Assembly: GCF_014648635.1 (NCBI RefSeq)
Contig: NZ_BMRM01000015.1
Coordinates: forward strand, 124,001-188,000
Direction of reading: 5' to 3'
Origin: Streptomyces cinerochromogenes
GTDB taxonomy: Bacteria > Actinomycetota > Actinomycetes > Streptomycetales > Streptomycetaceae
DNA: 64,000 nt
The translations under genes and the position numbers were made by a program. The notes beneath the pieces were generated by a model, which searched no databases, was not told the origin of the DNA, and saw nothing but the letters and a program-made list of their open reading frames with translations. Shown here one piece after another: positions 32,061 to 38,852 of the stretch. The first letter of the stretch is position 1; each line of letters opens with the position of its first letter.

Positions 32061-32588
32061 TCACTGCTTCACGGGCGCCGTCGGCAGCCCCGAAGGCAGC
32101 TTGCCGCCCTCCGCCTTGGTGTACGTCTCCTGGCCGGTCTTGCCCGACCAGGTCACCTTCAGCGTCGTACGGTCCACCGAGTCGACCATGCCGGTGGTCC
32201 GCTCCTTGCCGCCGTCGGGGCAGGTCAGGTGGATCATCCGCATGCCGTCCTCGGCACCCGCGGTCCCGTTGCACACGGTTCCGCCGGTCGCGAAGACCCC
32301 GGCCTGCTTCCCGTTGACCACCAGGGCCACGATCTTGCCGCCGGCGGTGGTGATCCAGCTGCCCTGGAGGTCGGCGGAAGCGCCGGTGACCCCCGGCGAG
32401 GCCGTACCCGCCGACGAGCCGGACCCGCCGGGCGAGGCCGACGTACCGCCCTTGCCCCCGGGCCCGCCGTCCCCGGACCCGCCGTCTCCGGAACCACCGC
32501 TGCACGCCGTCAGCGCCAGCACCCCCGCCAGTCCCGCGGCCAAGGCCGCGCCCCGCACCCTCGCAGTCGCAGCAGTCGCACCTGTCAC
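32061..32588 (-). CDS. Secreted lipoprotein of unknown function
   Basis: A 175-residue protein. The signal region is GAALAAGLAGVLALTAC (lipobox LTAC), followed by a Gly/Ser-rich spacer of about 40 residues (GGSGDGGSGDGGPGGKGG) typical of proteins tethered to the membrane and crossing peptidoglycan. The compact C-terminal domain of about 105 residues (LQGSWITTAGGKIVALVVNG ... LKVTWSGKTGQETYTKAEGG) has two cysteines, probably a disulphide. The GTG start at 32588 follows GGAGGGAG about 10 nt upstream. No family is recognised. It lies upstream of the DUF4232 lipoprotein and downstream of the zinc-starvation ribosomal cluster, separated from the latter by a repetitive region. Confidence 0.78.
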   Translation of the reverse strand: MTGATAATARVRGAALAAGLAGVLALTACSGGSGDGGSGDGGPGGKGGTSASPGGSGSSAGTASPGVTGASADLQGSWITTAGGKIVALVVNGKQAGVFATGGTVCNGTAGAEDGMRMIHLTCPDGGKERTTGMVDSVDRTTLKVTWSGKTGQETYTKAEGGKLPSGLPTAPVKQ

Positions 32589-32688
32589 CGGAAAAGCTCC
32601 CTCCGCGGTAGCGGCCGGCCGTCCTCGCCGACCGGCCCGCAGCGCAAGCTAGCAGGATTGATTCCGCCGTGCGCCGACCGCCGGCCCG

Positions 32689-32801
32689 GCCGGCGTCCCG
32701 GACTCGCACCGCCGGCGCACCGGACCTCGCACCGGCCGGTGTCCCGGACTCGCCCCGCCGGCACACCGGACTCGCCCCGGCCGGCACACCGGATTCGGAC
32801 C
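32689..32801. repeat. 22-24-bp tandem repeat, five copies
   Basis: Five degenerate units of the form GCCGG-YRY-MCCGGACTCGC occur at 32689-32710, 32711-32734, 32735-32756, 32757-32779 and 32780-32801. They fill the gap between rpsN and the lipoprotein gene and contain no coding frame that I believe. Confidence 0.75.
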
Positions 32802-32853
32802 GGACTCGCCCCGCACCCAGGCCGGTTCACTCAGCGGCGCTGTCCGAGCGCGG

Positions 32854-33159
32854 TCACCAGGACGCCTTCCGCACCCCGGGCAGGTGCCCCTGGTGGGCCT
32901 GTTCGCGCAGCCCCACCCGGGACAGCCCGAAGGCGCGCAGATAGCCGCGCGGACGGCCGTCGAGCTGGTCGCGGTTGCGTACGCGGGTGGCGCTCGCGTC
33001 CCGTGGCTGTGCGCGCAGTTCGCGGTACGCGGCGAGCCGTTCGGCCTCGGGGGTGGAGAGGCGGCGGACGATCTCCTTCAGCTCGGCGCGGCGCCGGGCG
33101 CACCGGGCGACGATCTCCTTGCGCCGCTCGTTCTTCGCGATCTTGCTCTTCTTCGCCAT
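32854..33159 (-). CDS. rpsN: 30S ribosomal protein S14, zinc-free paralogue
   Basis: A 101-residue long-form S14 (AKKSKIAKNERRKEIVAR). Zinc-binding S14 is about 61 residues with two CxxC pairs; this one has a single Cys. The C-terminal GYLRAFGLSRVGLREQAHQG and LPGVRKASW are conserved. Such paralogues replace the zinc form under zinc limitation. The start ATG at 33159 overlaps the stop of rpmB by 1 nt (TGATG-type junction), so the two genes are translationally coupled. It is the last gene of the leftward arm of the zinc-starvation cluster. Confidence 0.95.
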   Translation of the reverse strand: MAKKSKIAKNERRKEIVARCARRRAELKEIVRRLSTPEAERLAAYRELRAQPRDASATRVRNRDQLDGRPRGYLRAFGLSRVGLREQAHQGHLPGVRKASW

Positions 33160-33395
33160 CAGACCCTCACTCCCCGGGCGCGGATGCGGGCGACGGCCGC
33201 CTCGACGCCGATCGCGTCCACCGTCCTCACGGCTTTCGCGCTCAGGCGCAGCCGGACGTACCGGCCCTCGCCGGGCAGCCAGTAGCGCTTGGTCTGGAGG
33301 TTGGGGTCGAAGCGGCGGGAGGTGCGCCGGTGGGAGTGGGAGATCCGGTTGCCGAAGCCGGGGCGGGCCCCGGTGAGCATGCAGTGCGCGGACAC
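33159..33395 (-). CDS. rpmB: 50S ribosomal protein L28, zinc-free paralogue
   Basis: A 78-residue L28 (SAHCMLTGARPGFGNRISHSH, then RRTSRRFDPNLQ). The zinc form has CxxC near the N-terminus; only one Cys remains here. The rest follows the family to the C-terminus. The GTG start at 33395 follows GGAGAG about 10 nt upstream. It is divergent from rpmG across a 61-bp region with a Zur-type box, so both arms are expected to be repressed when zinc is sufficient. Confidence 0.95.
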   Translation of the reverse strand: MSAHCMLTGARPGFGNRISHSHRRTSRRFDPNLQTKRYWLPGEGRYVRLRLSAKAVRTVDAIGVEAAVARIRARGVRV

Positions 33396-33428
33396 GGTGA
33401 CGTAGCTCTCCTCACGTGCTAGTGCTAA

Positions 33429-33443
33429 TGGAATTCATTTTCA
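33429..33443. promoter_or_regulatory. Zur-type operator between divergent ribosomal protein genes
   Basis: TGGAATTCATTTTCA resembles the actinobacterial Zur box (ideal TGAAAATGATTTTCA), with the right half matching fully. It overlaps the promoter of rpmG, whose -10 TAAGGT (33445-33450) is only 6 nt before the ATG, so rpmG mRNA is probably leaderless. Confidence 0.75.
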
Positions 33444-33456
33444 GTAAGGTAGCAGC

Positions 33457-33621
33457 ATGGCACGCAACGAACTCCGCCCGGTCATCAGGCTCCGGTCGAC
33501 CGCCGGAACCGGCTACACCTACGTCACCCGCAAGAACCGCCGCAACGACCCGGATCGCATGGCGCTGCGCAAGTACGACCCGGTCGCCGGCCGCCACGTC
33601 GACTTCCGAGAGGAGCGCTGA
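33457..33621 (+). CDS. rpmG: 50S ribosomal protein L33, zinc-free paralogue
   Basis: A 54-residue L33 (ARNELRPVIRLRSTAGTGYT, then TRKNRRNDPDRMALRKYDP). Zinc-binding L33 has two CxxC pairs; there is no cysteine here. The length is normal for the family. The ATG is 6 nt behind a likely -10 box and next to a Zur-type operator. rpmE2 follows after 8 bp, then the COG0523 gene and rpsR, forming a rightward operon. Confidence 0.95.
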   Translation: MARNELRPVIRLRSTAGTGYTYVTRKNRRNDPDRMALRKYDPVAGRHVDFREER

Positions 33622-33629
33622 CCCCCGCC

Positions 33630-33893
33630 ATGCGCAAGGGAATCCACCCCGAGTACGGGCCGGTCGTCTTCCGCGACCGTGCCGCGAACCACGCCTTCCT
33701 CACCCGCTCGACCCTCGTCGGCCGGCCGGGCGGCAGGACGGTCGAGTGGGAGGACGGCCACACCTACCCGGTCGTGGACGTGGAGATCTCCGACGCCAGC
33801 CACCCCTTCCACACCGGTACCGCACGCGTGCTGGACACCGCCGGGCGCGTGGAGCGCTTCGAGCGCAGGTACGGCAAGCGGGGCGGGGCGTGA
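33630..33893 (+). CDS. rpmE2: 50S ribosomal protein L31 type B
   Basis: An 87-residue type B L31 (RKGIHPEYGPVVFRDRAANH, then SDASHPFHTGTARVLDTAGR). The C-terminal part ends VERFERRYGKR. It lacks the CxxC pairs of the zinc-binding type A protein and has no Cys. Type B L31 displaces type A when zinc is scarce, freeing zinc for other uses. Its stop overlaps the GTG of the COG0523 gene (GTGA, 33890-33893), so translation of the two is coupled. Confidence 0.96.
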   Translation: MRKGIHPEYGPVVFRDRAANHAFLTRSTLVGRPGGRTVEWEDGHTYPVVDVEISDASHPFHTGTARVLDTAGRVERFERRYGKRGGA

Positions 33894-35032
33894 GCCTGCC
33901 GGTGGCCGTCGTGGCCGGGCTGCACACCGCGGCCCGCACGGCGGCCGTCGACCGGCTGCTCGCCGACGTCCCCGGGAGCGTCGTACTCCACCACGACCTC
34001 GCGACGGCCGCCGCCGGCACGGTCGTACGGACGGTCCGCGACCGTGACGGACTCCTGTCGGCGGGGGAGACGCCGCTGGTCAACGACTGCGCGTGCTGTG
34101 CGCTGCGCGAGGACCTGGTGCCCGAGCTGCGCCGGCTCGCCGACGCCGGCACGACCCGGCTGGCGATCGTCGAGCTGTGGGACTCGGTCGAGCCCAGGGC
34201 GATGGCCGAGGTGATCGCGTCCGGCGGGCTGACCGTCACCTCCGTGATCACGGCCGTCGACCCGGCGCTGGTGCTGCCCTGTCTCGGCAACGGCGACGAT
34301 CTCGCCGAGGCCGGGCTCGCCGCGGCCGCCACCGACCAGCGCACGGTCGCCGACACCTTCGCCCGGCAGCTGGAGTACGCCCCCGTCCTCGCCGTCGCCG
34401 ACTCCCCGGAGGCCGACGACGAGGACCGCGAGCTGCTCGCCCAGCTCCACCCGACGGCCCGCCGGATCCCGATCGGCGCGGACGCGCGCTCCCCGGAGCC
34501 GCTCGCGCGGGCCGCCCTGGCCGGCTTCGACGTGGAGGCCGCGGCGGCCGCCCAGCACCCGGCCTGCGCGCGGCTGCCCCAGGAGGCCGACGGCCACGGC
34601 GTCTCCACCCTCGTCTGGAGCCGCCGCCGGCCCTTCCACCCGGAGCGGCTGTACGCGGCCCTGGAGGACCTGACCTGCGCCGCCGCGCGCAGCCGGGGCC
34701 GGTTCTGGCTCGCGGACAAGCCGGACACGCTGCTGCACTGGGACGCGGCCGGCGGCGCGCTGTGCGTGGAGAGCGCCGGGCCCTGGCTGGCCGCGCTGCC
34801 GGACGCGGCCTGGGAGACGGTCCCGCCGGTGCGCCGGGCCGCGGCCGCCGTGGACTGGCACCCCGAGCACGGTGACCGCCGCACCCACCTGGTGTTCACC
34901 TCGCCCGCCCTCGACCGTGACGGACTCACGCGCCTGCTGGAGTCCTGTCTGCTCACCGACGCCGAGTACGCCGCCGGGCGGGACTCCTGGAGGAAGCTCC
35001 CGCCCGCCTTCGACACCCTGCTGGAGGTCTGA
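33890..35032 (+). CDS. COG0523 (CobW-like) protein with degenerate GTPase motifs
   Basis: A 380-residue protein of the CobW/ZNG1-like metallochaperone family. The metal-binding motif CxCC is intact (NDCACCALREDL, about residues 66-70). The C-terminal CobW_C domain is recognisable (VSTLVWSRRRPFHPERLY). The expected GTP-binding P-loop GxxGxGKT is replaced by VAGLHTAARTAAVDRLL, and NKxD is not seen, so canonical GTP binding is doubtful. Family members under Zur control are thought to deliver zinc. It sits inside the zinc-free ribosomal protein operon, overlapping rpmE2 and joined to rpsR (its TGA overlaps the ATG at 35032), so it must be expressed with them. Confidence 0.88.
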   Translation: MSLPVAVVAGLHTAARTAAVDRLLADVPGSVVLHHDLATAAAGTVVRTVRDRDGLLSAGETPLVNDCACCALREDLVPELRRLADAGTTRLAIVELWDSVEPRAMAEVIASGGLTVTSVITAVDPALVLPCLGNGDDLAEAGLAAAATDQRTVADTFARQLEYAPVLAVADSPEADDEDRELLAQLHPTARRIPIGADARSPEPLARAALAGFDVEAAAAAQHPACARLPQEADGHGVSTLVWSRRRPFHPERLYAALEDLTCAAARSRGRFWLADKPDTLLHWDAAGGALCVESAGPWLAALPDAAWETVPPVRRAAAAVDWHPEHGDRRTHLVFTSPALDRDGLTRLLESCLLTDAEYAAGRDSWRKLPPAFDTLLEV

Positions 35033-35265
35033 TGTCCCGCAAGAGCGACCGCGTGCCGGTCCGCAGCCGCCCCAACCCCCTGGACCAGGCGGGCGTGACC
35101 TCTATCGACTACAAGGACACCGACCTGCTGCGGAAGTTCCTCTCGGACCGCGGCAAGATCCGCAGCCGCCGGGTCACCCGGGTCACCGCCCGGCAGCAGC
35201 GGCTGCTGGCCCGCGCCGTGAAGAACGCCCGGGAGACCGCCCTGCTGCCGTACGCCGGTCGCTGA
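35032..35265 (+). CDS. rpsR: 30S ribosomal protein S18, zinc-free paralogue
   Basis: A 77-residue S18 (VTSIDYKDTDLLRKFLSDRG, KIRSRRVTRVTARQQRLLAR). The form that can bind zinc has N-terminal cysteines; there are none here. The start overlaps the preceding stop by 1 nt. It is the last gene of the rightward zinc-starvation operon; about 12 bp downstream the operators of the next operon begin. Confidence 0.95.
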   Translation: MSRKSDRVPVRSRPNPLDQAGVTSIDYKDTDLLRKFLSDRGKIRSRRVTRVTARQQRLLARAVKNARETALLPYAGR

Positions 35266-35277
35266 TCACACGCATGG

Positions 35278-35325
35278 GTAGGCGTTTTCCTACGCTTGAC
35301 CGGTAGGGAGACGCCTACCTATCGT
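35278..35325 (+). promoter_or_regulatory. Promoter of the VOC-ArsR-SRPBCC operon with two GTAGG-N6-CCTAC boxes
   Basis: Two identical palindromic boxes GTAGG-N6-CCTAC lie at 35278-35293 and 35303-35318, centres 25 bp apart. The -35 TTGACC (35296-35301) lies between them, and the second box fills the spacer before -10 TATCGT (35320-35325, spacer 18). The ATG is 7 nt after the -10, so the transcript is probably leaderless. The ArsR-type regulator encoded in the operon is the likely ligand. Confidence 0.7.
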
Positions 35326-35332
35326 CGTACGC

Positions 35333-35707
35333 ATGACCATCACGCACGCCTCCTTCGTCACCCTCCCCGTCTCCGACCAGGACCGCGCCCTGCGCTTCTA
35401 CCGCGACGTCCTCGGTTTCGAGGTCACCGCCGACCGGGGGATGCCCCAGGGGCGCTGGCTCCAGGTGGCCCCGAAGGGAGCGCAGACCGTCTTCACGCTC
35501 TCCGGTCCGGGGATGGGCGGCTTCGAGCCCGGCTCGGCGCGGGGGATCATGTTGGTCACGACCGATGTCGACGCGGACTGCGCCCGGCTCGCCGCGGCCG
35601 GCGCCACCGTGCAGGGCCCGGACGAACTGCCCTGGGGGCGGATGGCCTCCTTCGCGGACCCCGACGGCAACGGTCTGATGCTGCTGACGGAGAAGGAAGG
35701 CTTCTGA
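35333..35707 (+). CDS. VOC (glyoxalase/bleomycin-resistance) family protein
   Basis: A 124-residue protein with one vicinal-oxygen-chelate module pair: FVTLPVSDQDRALRFYRDVL at the N-terminus and GRMASFADPDGNGLMLLTEK at the C-terminus. The latter contains the usual DPDGN turn and a potential metal ligand. VOC proteins act as glyoxalases, dioxygenases or drug-binding proteins; the substrate cannot be told here. It is the first gene of a three-gene operon with an ArsR-family regulator and an SRPBCC protein, 7 bp before the next gene. A leaderless start is predicted from the promoter. Confidence 0.87.
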   Translation: MTITHASFVTLPVSDQDRALRFYRDVLGFEVTADRGMPQGRWLQVAPKGAQTVFTLSGPGMGGFEPGSARGIMLVTTDVDADCARLAAAGATVQGPDELPWGRMASFADPDGNGLMLLTEKEGF

Positions 35708-35714
35708 CCGCTCC

Positions 35715-36062
35715 ATGAACGGTACGGGTACCGCCGCCGAGGACCGTGTCTTCGCCGCGCTCGCCAACGCCACCCGCCGCGAGGTGCTGCGGCTGCTGCG
35801 CGAGCGAGGGCCGCAGCCCGTACAGGCCCTGGCCGACCACTTCGACATGCGCCGCCCGAGCCTCTCGGAGCACCTCAGGGTGCTTCGGGAGGCCGGCCTC
35901 GTCTCCGAGCGGCGCTCCGGGCGCCGGCGCATCTACCGCCTGGAGGCGGCTCCCCTCGCCGAGGTGCAGGACTGGCTCCATCCGTACGAGCGGTTCTGGC
36001 GCGACCGGCTGAAGGGCCTCGGCGACCTGCTCGACCGCATGCCCGACGATGAGCCGTCATGA
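35715..36062 (+). CDS. ArsR-family transcriptional regulator
   Basis: A 115-residue winged-helix repressor. RVFAALANATRREVLRLLRE is the start helix, VQALADHFDMRRPSLSEHLRVLREAGLV the recognition HTH and SERRSGRRRIYRLE the wing. No CxC metal motif is present, so it is not a classic arsenic/metal sensor. Regulators of this subgroup often occur beside SRPBCC/AHSA1 genes, as here. It is likely to control its own operon via the two GTAGG-N6-CCTAC boxes upstream. Its stop overlaps the start of the next gene by 4 nt (ATGA). Confidence 0.92.
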   Translation: MNGTGTAAEDRVFAALANATRREVLRLLRERGPQPVQALADHFDMRRPSLSEHLRVLREAGLVSERRSGRRRIYRLEAAPLAEVQDWLHPYERFWRDRLKGLGDLLDRMPDDEPS

Positions 36063-36628
36063 GCCCGCTGCCCGAACCCGAACCCGAACCCCGCCCCCAG
36101 CCCGAACCCCGCCCCCAGCCCGAACCCCGCCCGGAACCCGAGCCCCGCCCGGAACCCGAGCCCCGCCCGGAACCCGACGCCGACGATCTCACCACGATCC
36201 GCGTCGACCAGTTCTTCCCGCACCCGCCCGCCAAGGTCTGGCGCGCCCTGACCGAGCCCGAGCTGCTCGCCCGCTGGCAGATGCCCGGCGCCGAGGAGTT
36301 CCGGCTCCGGGTCGGCCACCGGTACCGGATGACCTCCGTCCCGCGGCCGGGCACCCGCTTCTCGGGTGTCGTAGAAGTGGAGGTCCTGGCCTACGACGCC
36401 GAGCGGATGCTGTCCCTCCGCTGGACGGACGCCGATCCGGCCAATCCCGCCGACTGGACCATCACCTGGACCCTGGAACACGAGGGGCGCGGTACGCGTC
36501 TCTTCCTAGTGCACGAGGGGTTCGATCCGGACGACCCGGCCCAGATGACGGCGCGCAAGATCATGTGCGGCGGCTGGAGAGGACATGTCCTGCCTGCTCT
36601 GGGGCAGGCGCTGGAACAGGTTCAGTAA
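36059..36628 (+). CDS. SRPBCC (AHSA1-like) protein with N-terminal Pro-Glu-Arg repeats
   Basis: A 189-residue protein. Residues 1-40 are an uninterrupted Pro-Glu-Pro-Arg repeat (PQPEPR and PEPEPR units of 18 bp). The SRPBCC/AHSA1 domain follows: IRVDQFFPHPPAKVWRALTE at its start, LLARWQMPGAEEFRLRVGHR, then WTITWTLEHEGRGTRL, and the terminal helix GGWRGHVLPALGQAL. This fold binds hydrophobic ligands in a cavity; Aha1-like members are often called activators of Hsp90 ATPase, but no such role can be inferred here. The Pro-rich N-terminus is not part of the fold. A start just before the domain (no ATG seen) would be the family norm. Confidence 0.85.
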   Translation: MSPLPEPEPEPRPQPEPRPQPEPRPEPEPRPEPEPRPEPDADDLTTIRVDQFFPHPPAKVWRALTEPELLARWQMPGAEEFRLRVGHRYRMTSVPRPGTRFSGVVEVEVLAYDAERMLSLRWTDADPANPADWTITWTLEHEGRGTRLFLVHEGFDPDDPAQMTARKIMCGGWRGHVLPALGQALEQVQ

Positions 36629-36664
36629 AGCGGACGTCAAGACTGTAACCGCGGCACCACTCCT

Positions 36665-36698
36665 CGTGCACGTGCATCTGCTCATGCAGCCGCACGTG
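36665..36698 (+). promoter_or_regulatory. 17-bp motif and inverted repeat upstream of the DUF397 gene
   Basis: CGTGCACGTGCATCTGC (36665-36681, reading in the gene direction) is repeated exactly upstream of the ATPase gene at 37752-37768. Here it overlaps the inverted repeat CACGTGC (36669-36675) / GCACGTG (36692-36698). It starts 110 bp before the GTG. Confidence 0.65.
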
Positions 36699-36774
36699 AA
36701 CAGAGCTATGATCCGGGTCAGTTGACCAGAGCATCTATGGCCTCACCAGCCAGTGCACCACCGGGGAGCGACCT

Positions 36775-37044
36775 GTGGACCGCGACGTCGACGGCGTGTA
36801 CGGGGGGTACGACGTGTACAACGGCATGGCTGCCACGCAGCTGAACGGAGTGGCCTGGCAGAAGAGCAGACACAGCAACTCGCAGGGCTCCTGTGTGGAG
36901 TTCGCGCGGCTGCCGGGCGGCGATGTCGCCGTGCGCAACTCGCGCTTCCCGGACGGGCCGGCGCTCGTCTACACGCGCGCGGAGATCGAGGCGATGCTCC
37001 TCGGCGTCAAGGACGGCGAGTTCGACCACCTGATAGCGAGCTGA
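36775..37044 (+). CDS. DUF397 protein of a WhiJ-like locus
   Basis: An 89-residue protein with the DUF397 core WQKSRHSNSQGSCVEFARLP, then DVAVRNSRFPDGPALVYTRAEI. These small proteins pair with XRE/DUF5753 regulators in Streptomyces, and the S. coelicolor WhiJ locus is the studied example. They are thought to act as antagonists or antitoxin-like modulators. The GTG follows GGGGAG with 6 nt spacing. The other two members of the trio, an ATPase and an XRE regulator, lie next to it. The promoter shares a 17-bp motif with that of the ATPase. Confidence 0.88.
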   Translation: MDRDVDGVYGGYDVYNGMAATQLNGVAWQKSRHSNSQGSCVEFARLPGGDVAVRNSRFPDGPALVYTRAEIEAMLLGVKDGEFDHLIAS

Positions 37045-37168
37045 CGCGGGCACCTCGTCCGCGCGGTGCCCCTGGCAACGATGTCGCGCGTACGGTTGTC
37101 CGCACAGGTAGGTGCACGTGAAGAGTGGACGCGCGTAGACATCGCGCGTCCACCGGTGCCGTACCGGA

Positions 37169-37666
37169 TCAGACGGCCGGCCGGAGCCGGAACAGCGCCC
37201 AGACCACCTTGCCGTCGAGCGCGCCCGCGAGCGGGTGCCAGCCCCAGCTGTCCGCGAAGGACTCCACCAGGAACAGCCCGCGGCCCGACTCGGCGGAGAA
37301 GTCGTCCGAGTCGCGTGGGACCGGGGTCTCGTGGCTCGGGTCGCGCACCGCGCACACCAGCCGCTCGCTCCAGCGCATCAGGTGCAGCCGCACGCTCGAC
37401 TGGTGCGCCTCGCCACGGCAGGGGGCGGAAGGCACCGCGTGCCGCAGGGCGTTGGTGACGAGTTCGGAGACCACGAGGCAGATGTCGTCGAAGTGGTCGC
37501 CGACGTCCCACTGTTCCAGGGTGTTCCGGGTGAAGCGCCGGGCTTCGCGCACCGCCTCGAAGCGGGCCGGCAGGGCGCAGGAGGCGGCATCGGACACGGC
37601 CGCGGGATCCAGCGGCGGAAGGCCCTGCCGTAACGGCTTGAGCATGGTCGATCCATTCGTCCCCAT
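37169..37666 (-). CDS. ATP-binding (HATPase_c_2) regulatory protein
   Basis: A 165-residue GHKL-fold protein of the RsbW/AbaA-like class. The N-box is CLVVSELVTNALRHA (E...N intact), and the G2 region is SAESGRGLFLVESFADSWGW. Such proteins bind ATP and may be anti-sigma kinases or modulators of the XRE regulator in the same locus. ATG 37666 follows GGGAG with 9 nt spacing; ATG 37645 is a shorter alternative. It is convergent with DUF397 and divergent from the XRE gene, an arrangement typical of WhiJ-like loci. Confidence 0.87.
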   Translation of the reverse strand: MGTNGSTMLKPLRQGLPPLDPAAVSDAASCALPARFEAVREARRFTRNTLEQWDVGDHFDDICLVVSELVTNALRHAVPSAPCRGEAHQSSVRLHLMRWSERLVCAVRDPSHETPVPRDSDDFSAESGRGLFLVESFADSWGWHPLAGALDGKVVWALFRLRPAV

Positions 37667-37974
37667 GCGAGGCACTCCCGGGAATTCGCGGTCGTTGCGA
37701 TGCAGCGGTGGCGCGGCACCATGGTTTCGGATGCGCAGAGCAGATGCAAGGGCAGATGCACGTGCACGCGACCGAAATGGCACTGCCCGTACCGCTTCTT
37801 GGCCATTTTTTCTGCCATCTTCCCGCCGGATCCGCCAGAGGTCCGGACCTCTCACCGGTCGGGACCCGGCAGAAACGGCCGGGCTCTTTCCGTTTCCGTA
37901 ACCGTGCGAGTACTGCTCGGAGTGTTTTAGTGGCAGACTTCGGCCCCTGAAGACGGTTGGGGAGGCTGGCGAAC
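37667..37974. promoter_or_regulatory. Divergent promoter region between ATPase and XRE genes, with shared 17-bp motif
   Basis: About 308 bp without a gene. It contains GCAGATGCACGTGCACG (37752-37768), the reverse complement of the motif before the DUF397 gene; relative to the ATPase gene it has the same orientation and lies 86 bp upstream. A second TGCATCTGC copy lies beside it (37740-37748 on the plus strand as its complement). The AT-richer stretch 37780-37940 probably holds the XRE promoter. Confidence 0.65.
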
Positions 37975-38835
37975 GTGAGCGCGGGAGAGCCCGGATCGGT
38001 GGTGCGGCGGATGCTGCTCGGCTCGCAACTCAGGCGACTGCGTGAAGCACGGGGGATCACGCGCGAGAAGGCGGGATACTCGATCCGCGCCTCCGAGTCG
38101 AAGATCAGCCGGATGGAGCTGGGCCGGGTGAGCTTCAAGACCAGGGACGTGGAAGACCTGCTCACCCTCTACGGCATCACCGACGAGGCGGAGCGCGAGT
38201 CGCTGCTCTCCCTCGCCCGGGAGGCCAACGTGGCGGGCTGGTGGCACAGTTACACCGACGTCCTGCCCAGCTGGTTCCCCACCTACGTGGGCCTGGAGGG
38301 CGCCGCCGCGCTGATCCGTGCCTACGAGGTGCAGTTCGTGCACGGCCTGCTCCAGACCGAGGAGTACGCCCGCGCGGTGGTCCGGCGGGGCATGAAGGGC
38401 GCGAGCGTCGCCGACGTCGAACGCCGGGTCGCCCTGCGCCTGGAGCGGCAGAAGTACCTGCTCTCCGGCAACGCCCCCGAGTTCCACATCGTCCTGGACG
38501 AGGCCGCCCTGCGCCGCCCCTACGGCGACCGCGAGGTGATGCGCGGCCAGCTCCAGCACCTGATCGACATCTCCGAGCGGCCCAACGTGCGCCTCCAGGT
38601 CATGCCGTTCAGCTTCGGCGGCCACTCCGGCGAGAGCGGTGCCTTCACCATCCTCAGCTTCCCCGAGTCCGACCTGTCCGACGTGGTCTACCTGGAGCAG
38701 CTGACCAGCGCCCTCTACCTGGACAAACGCGAGGACGTCGCCCAGTACGAGCAGGCCCTGAAGGAACTGCAGCAGGACAGCCCCGGGCCCGACGAGAGCC
38801 GGGACCTGCTGCGCGGCCTGCTGCACATGTCCTGA
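37975..38835 (+). CDS. XRE-family regulator with DUF5753 (WhiJ-like)
   Basis: A 286-residue protein. The HTH is LRRLREARGITREKAGYSIR, then SESKISRMELGRVSFKTRDV (about residues 20-62). The DUF5753 ligand-binding domain contains VGLEGAAALIRAYEVQFVHG, LLQTEEYARAVV and the C-terminal LYLDKREDVAQYEQALKEL. Regulators of this type repress development or metabolism genes and pair with DUF397 proteins. GTG 37975 follows GGGGAGG with 10 nt spacing; TTG 37957 is in frame but overlaps that site. A likely target is the 17-bp motif shared by the DUF397 and ATPase promoters. Confidence 0.92.
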   Translation: MSAGEPGSVVRRMLLGSQLRRLREARGITREKAGYSIRASESKISRMELGRVSFKTRDVEDLLTLYGITDEAERESLLSLAREANVAGWWHSYTDVLPSWFPTYVGLEGAAALIRAYEVQFVHGLLQTEEYARAVVRRGMKGASVADVERRVALRLERQKYLLSGNAPEFHIVLDEAALRRPYGDREVMRGQLQHLIDISERPNVRLQVMPFSFGGHSGESGAFTILSFPESDLSDVVYLEQLTSALYLDKREDVAQYEQALKELQQDSPGPDESRDLLRGLLHMS

Positions 38836-38852
38836 CCCGCCCCAACTCCCTT

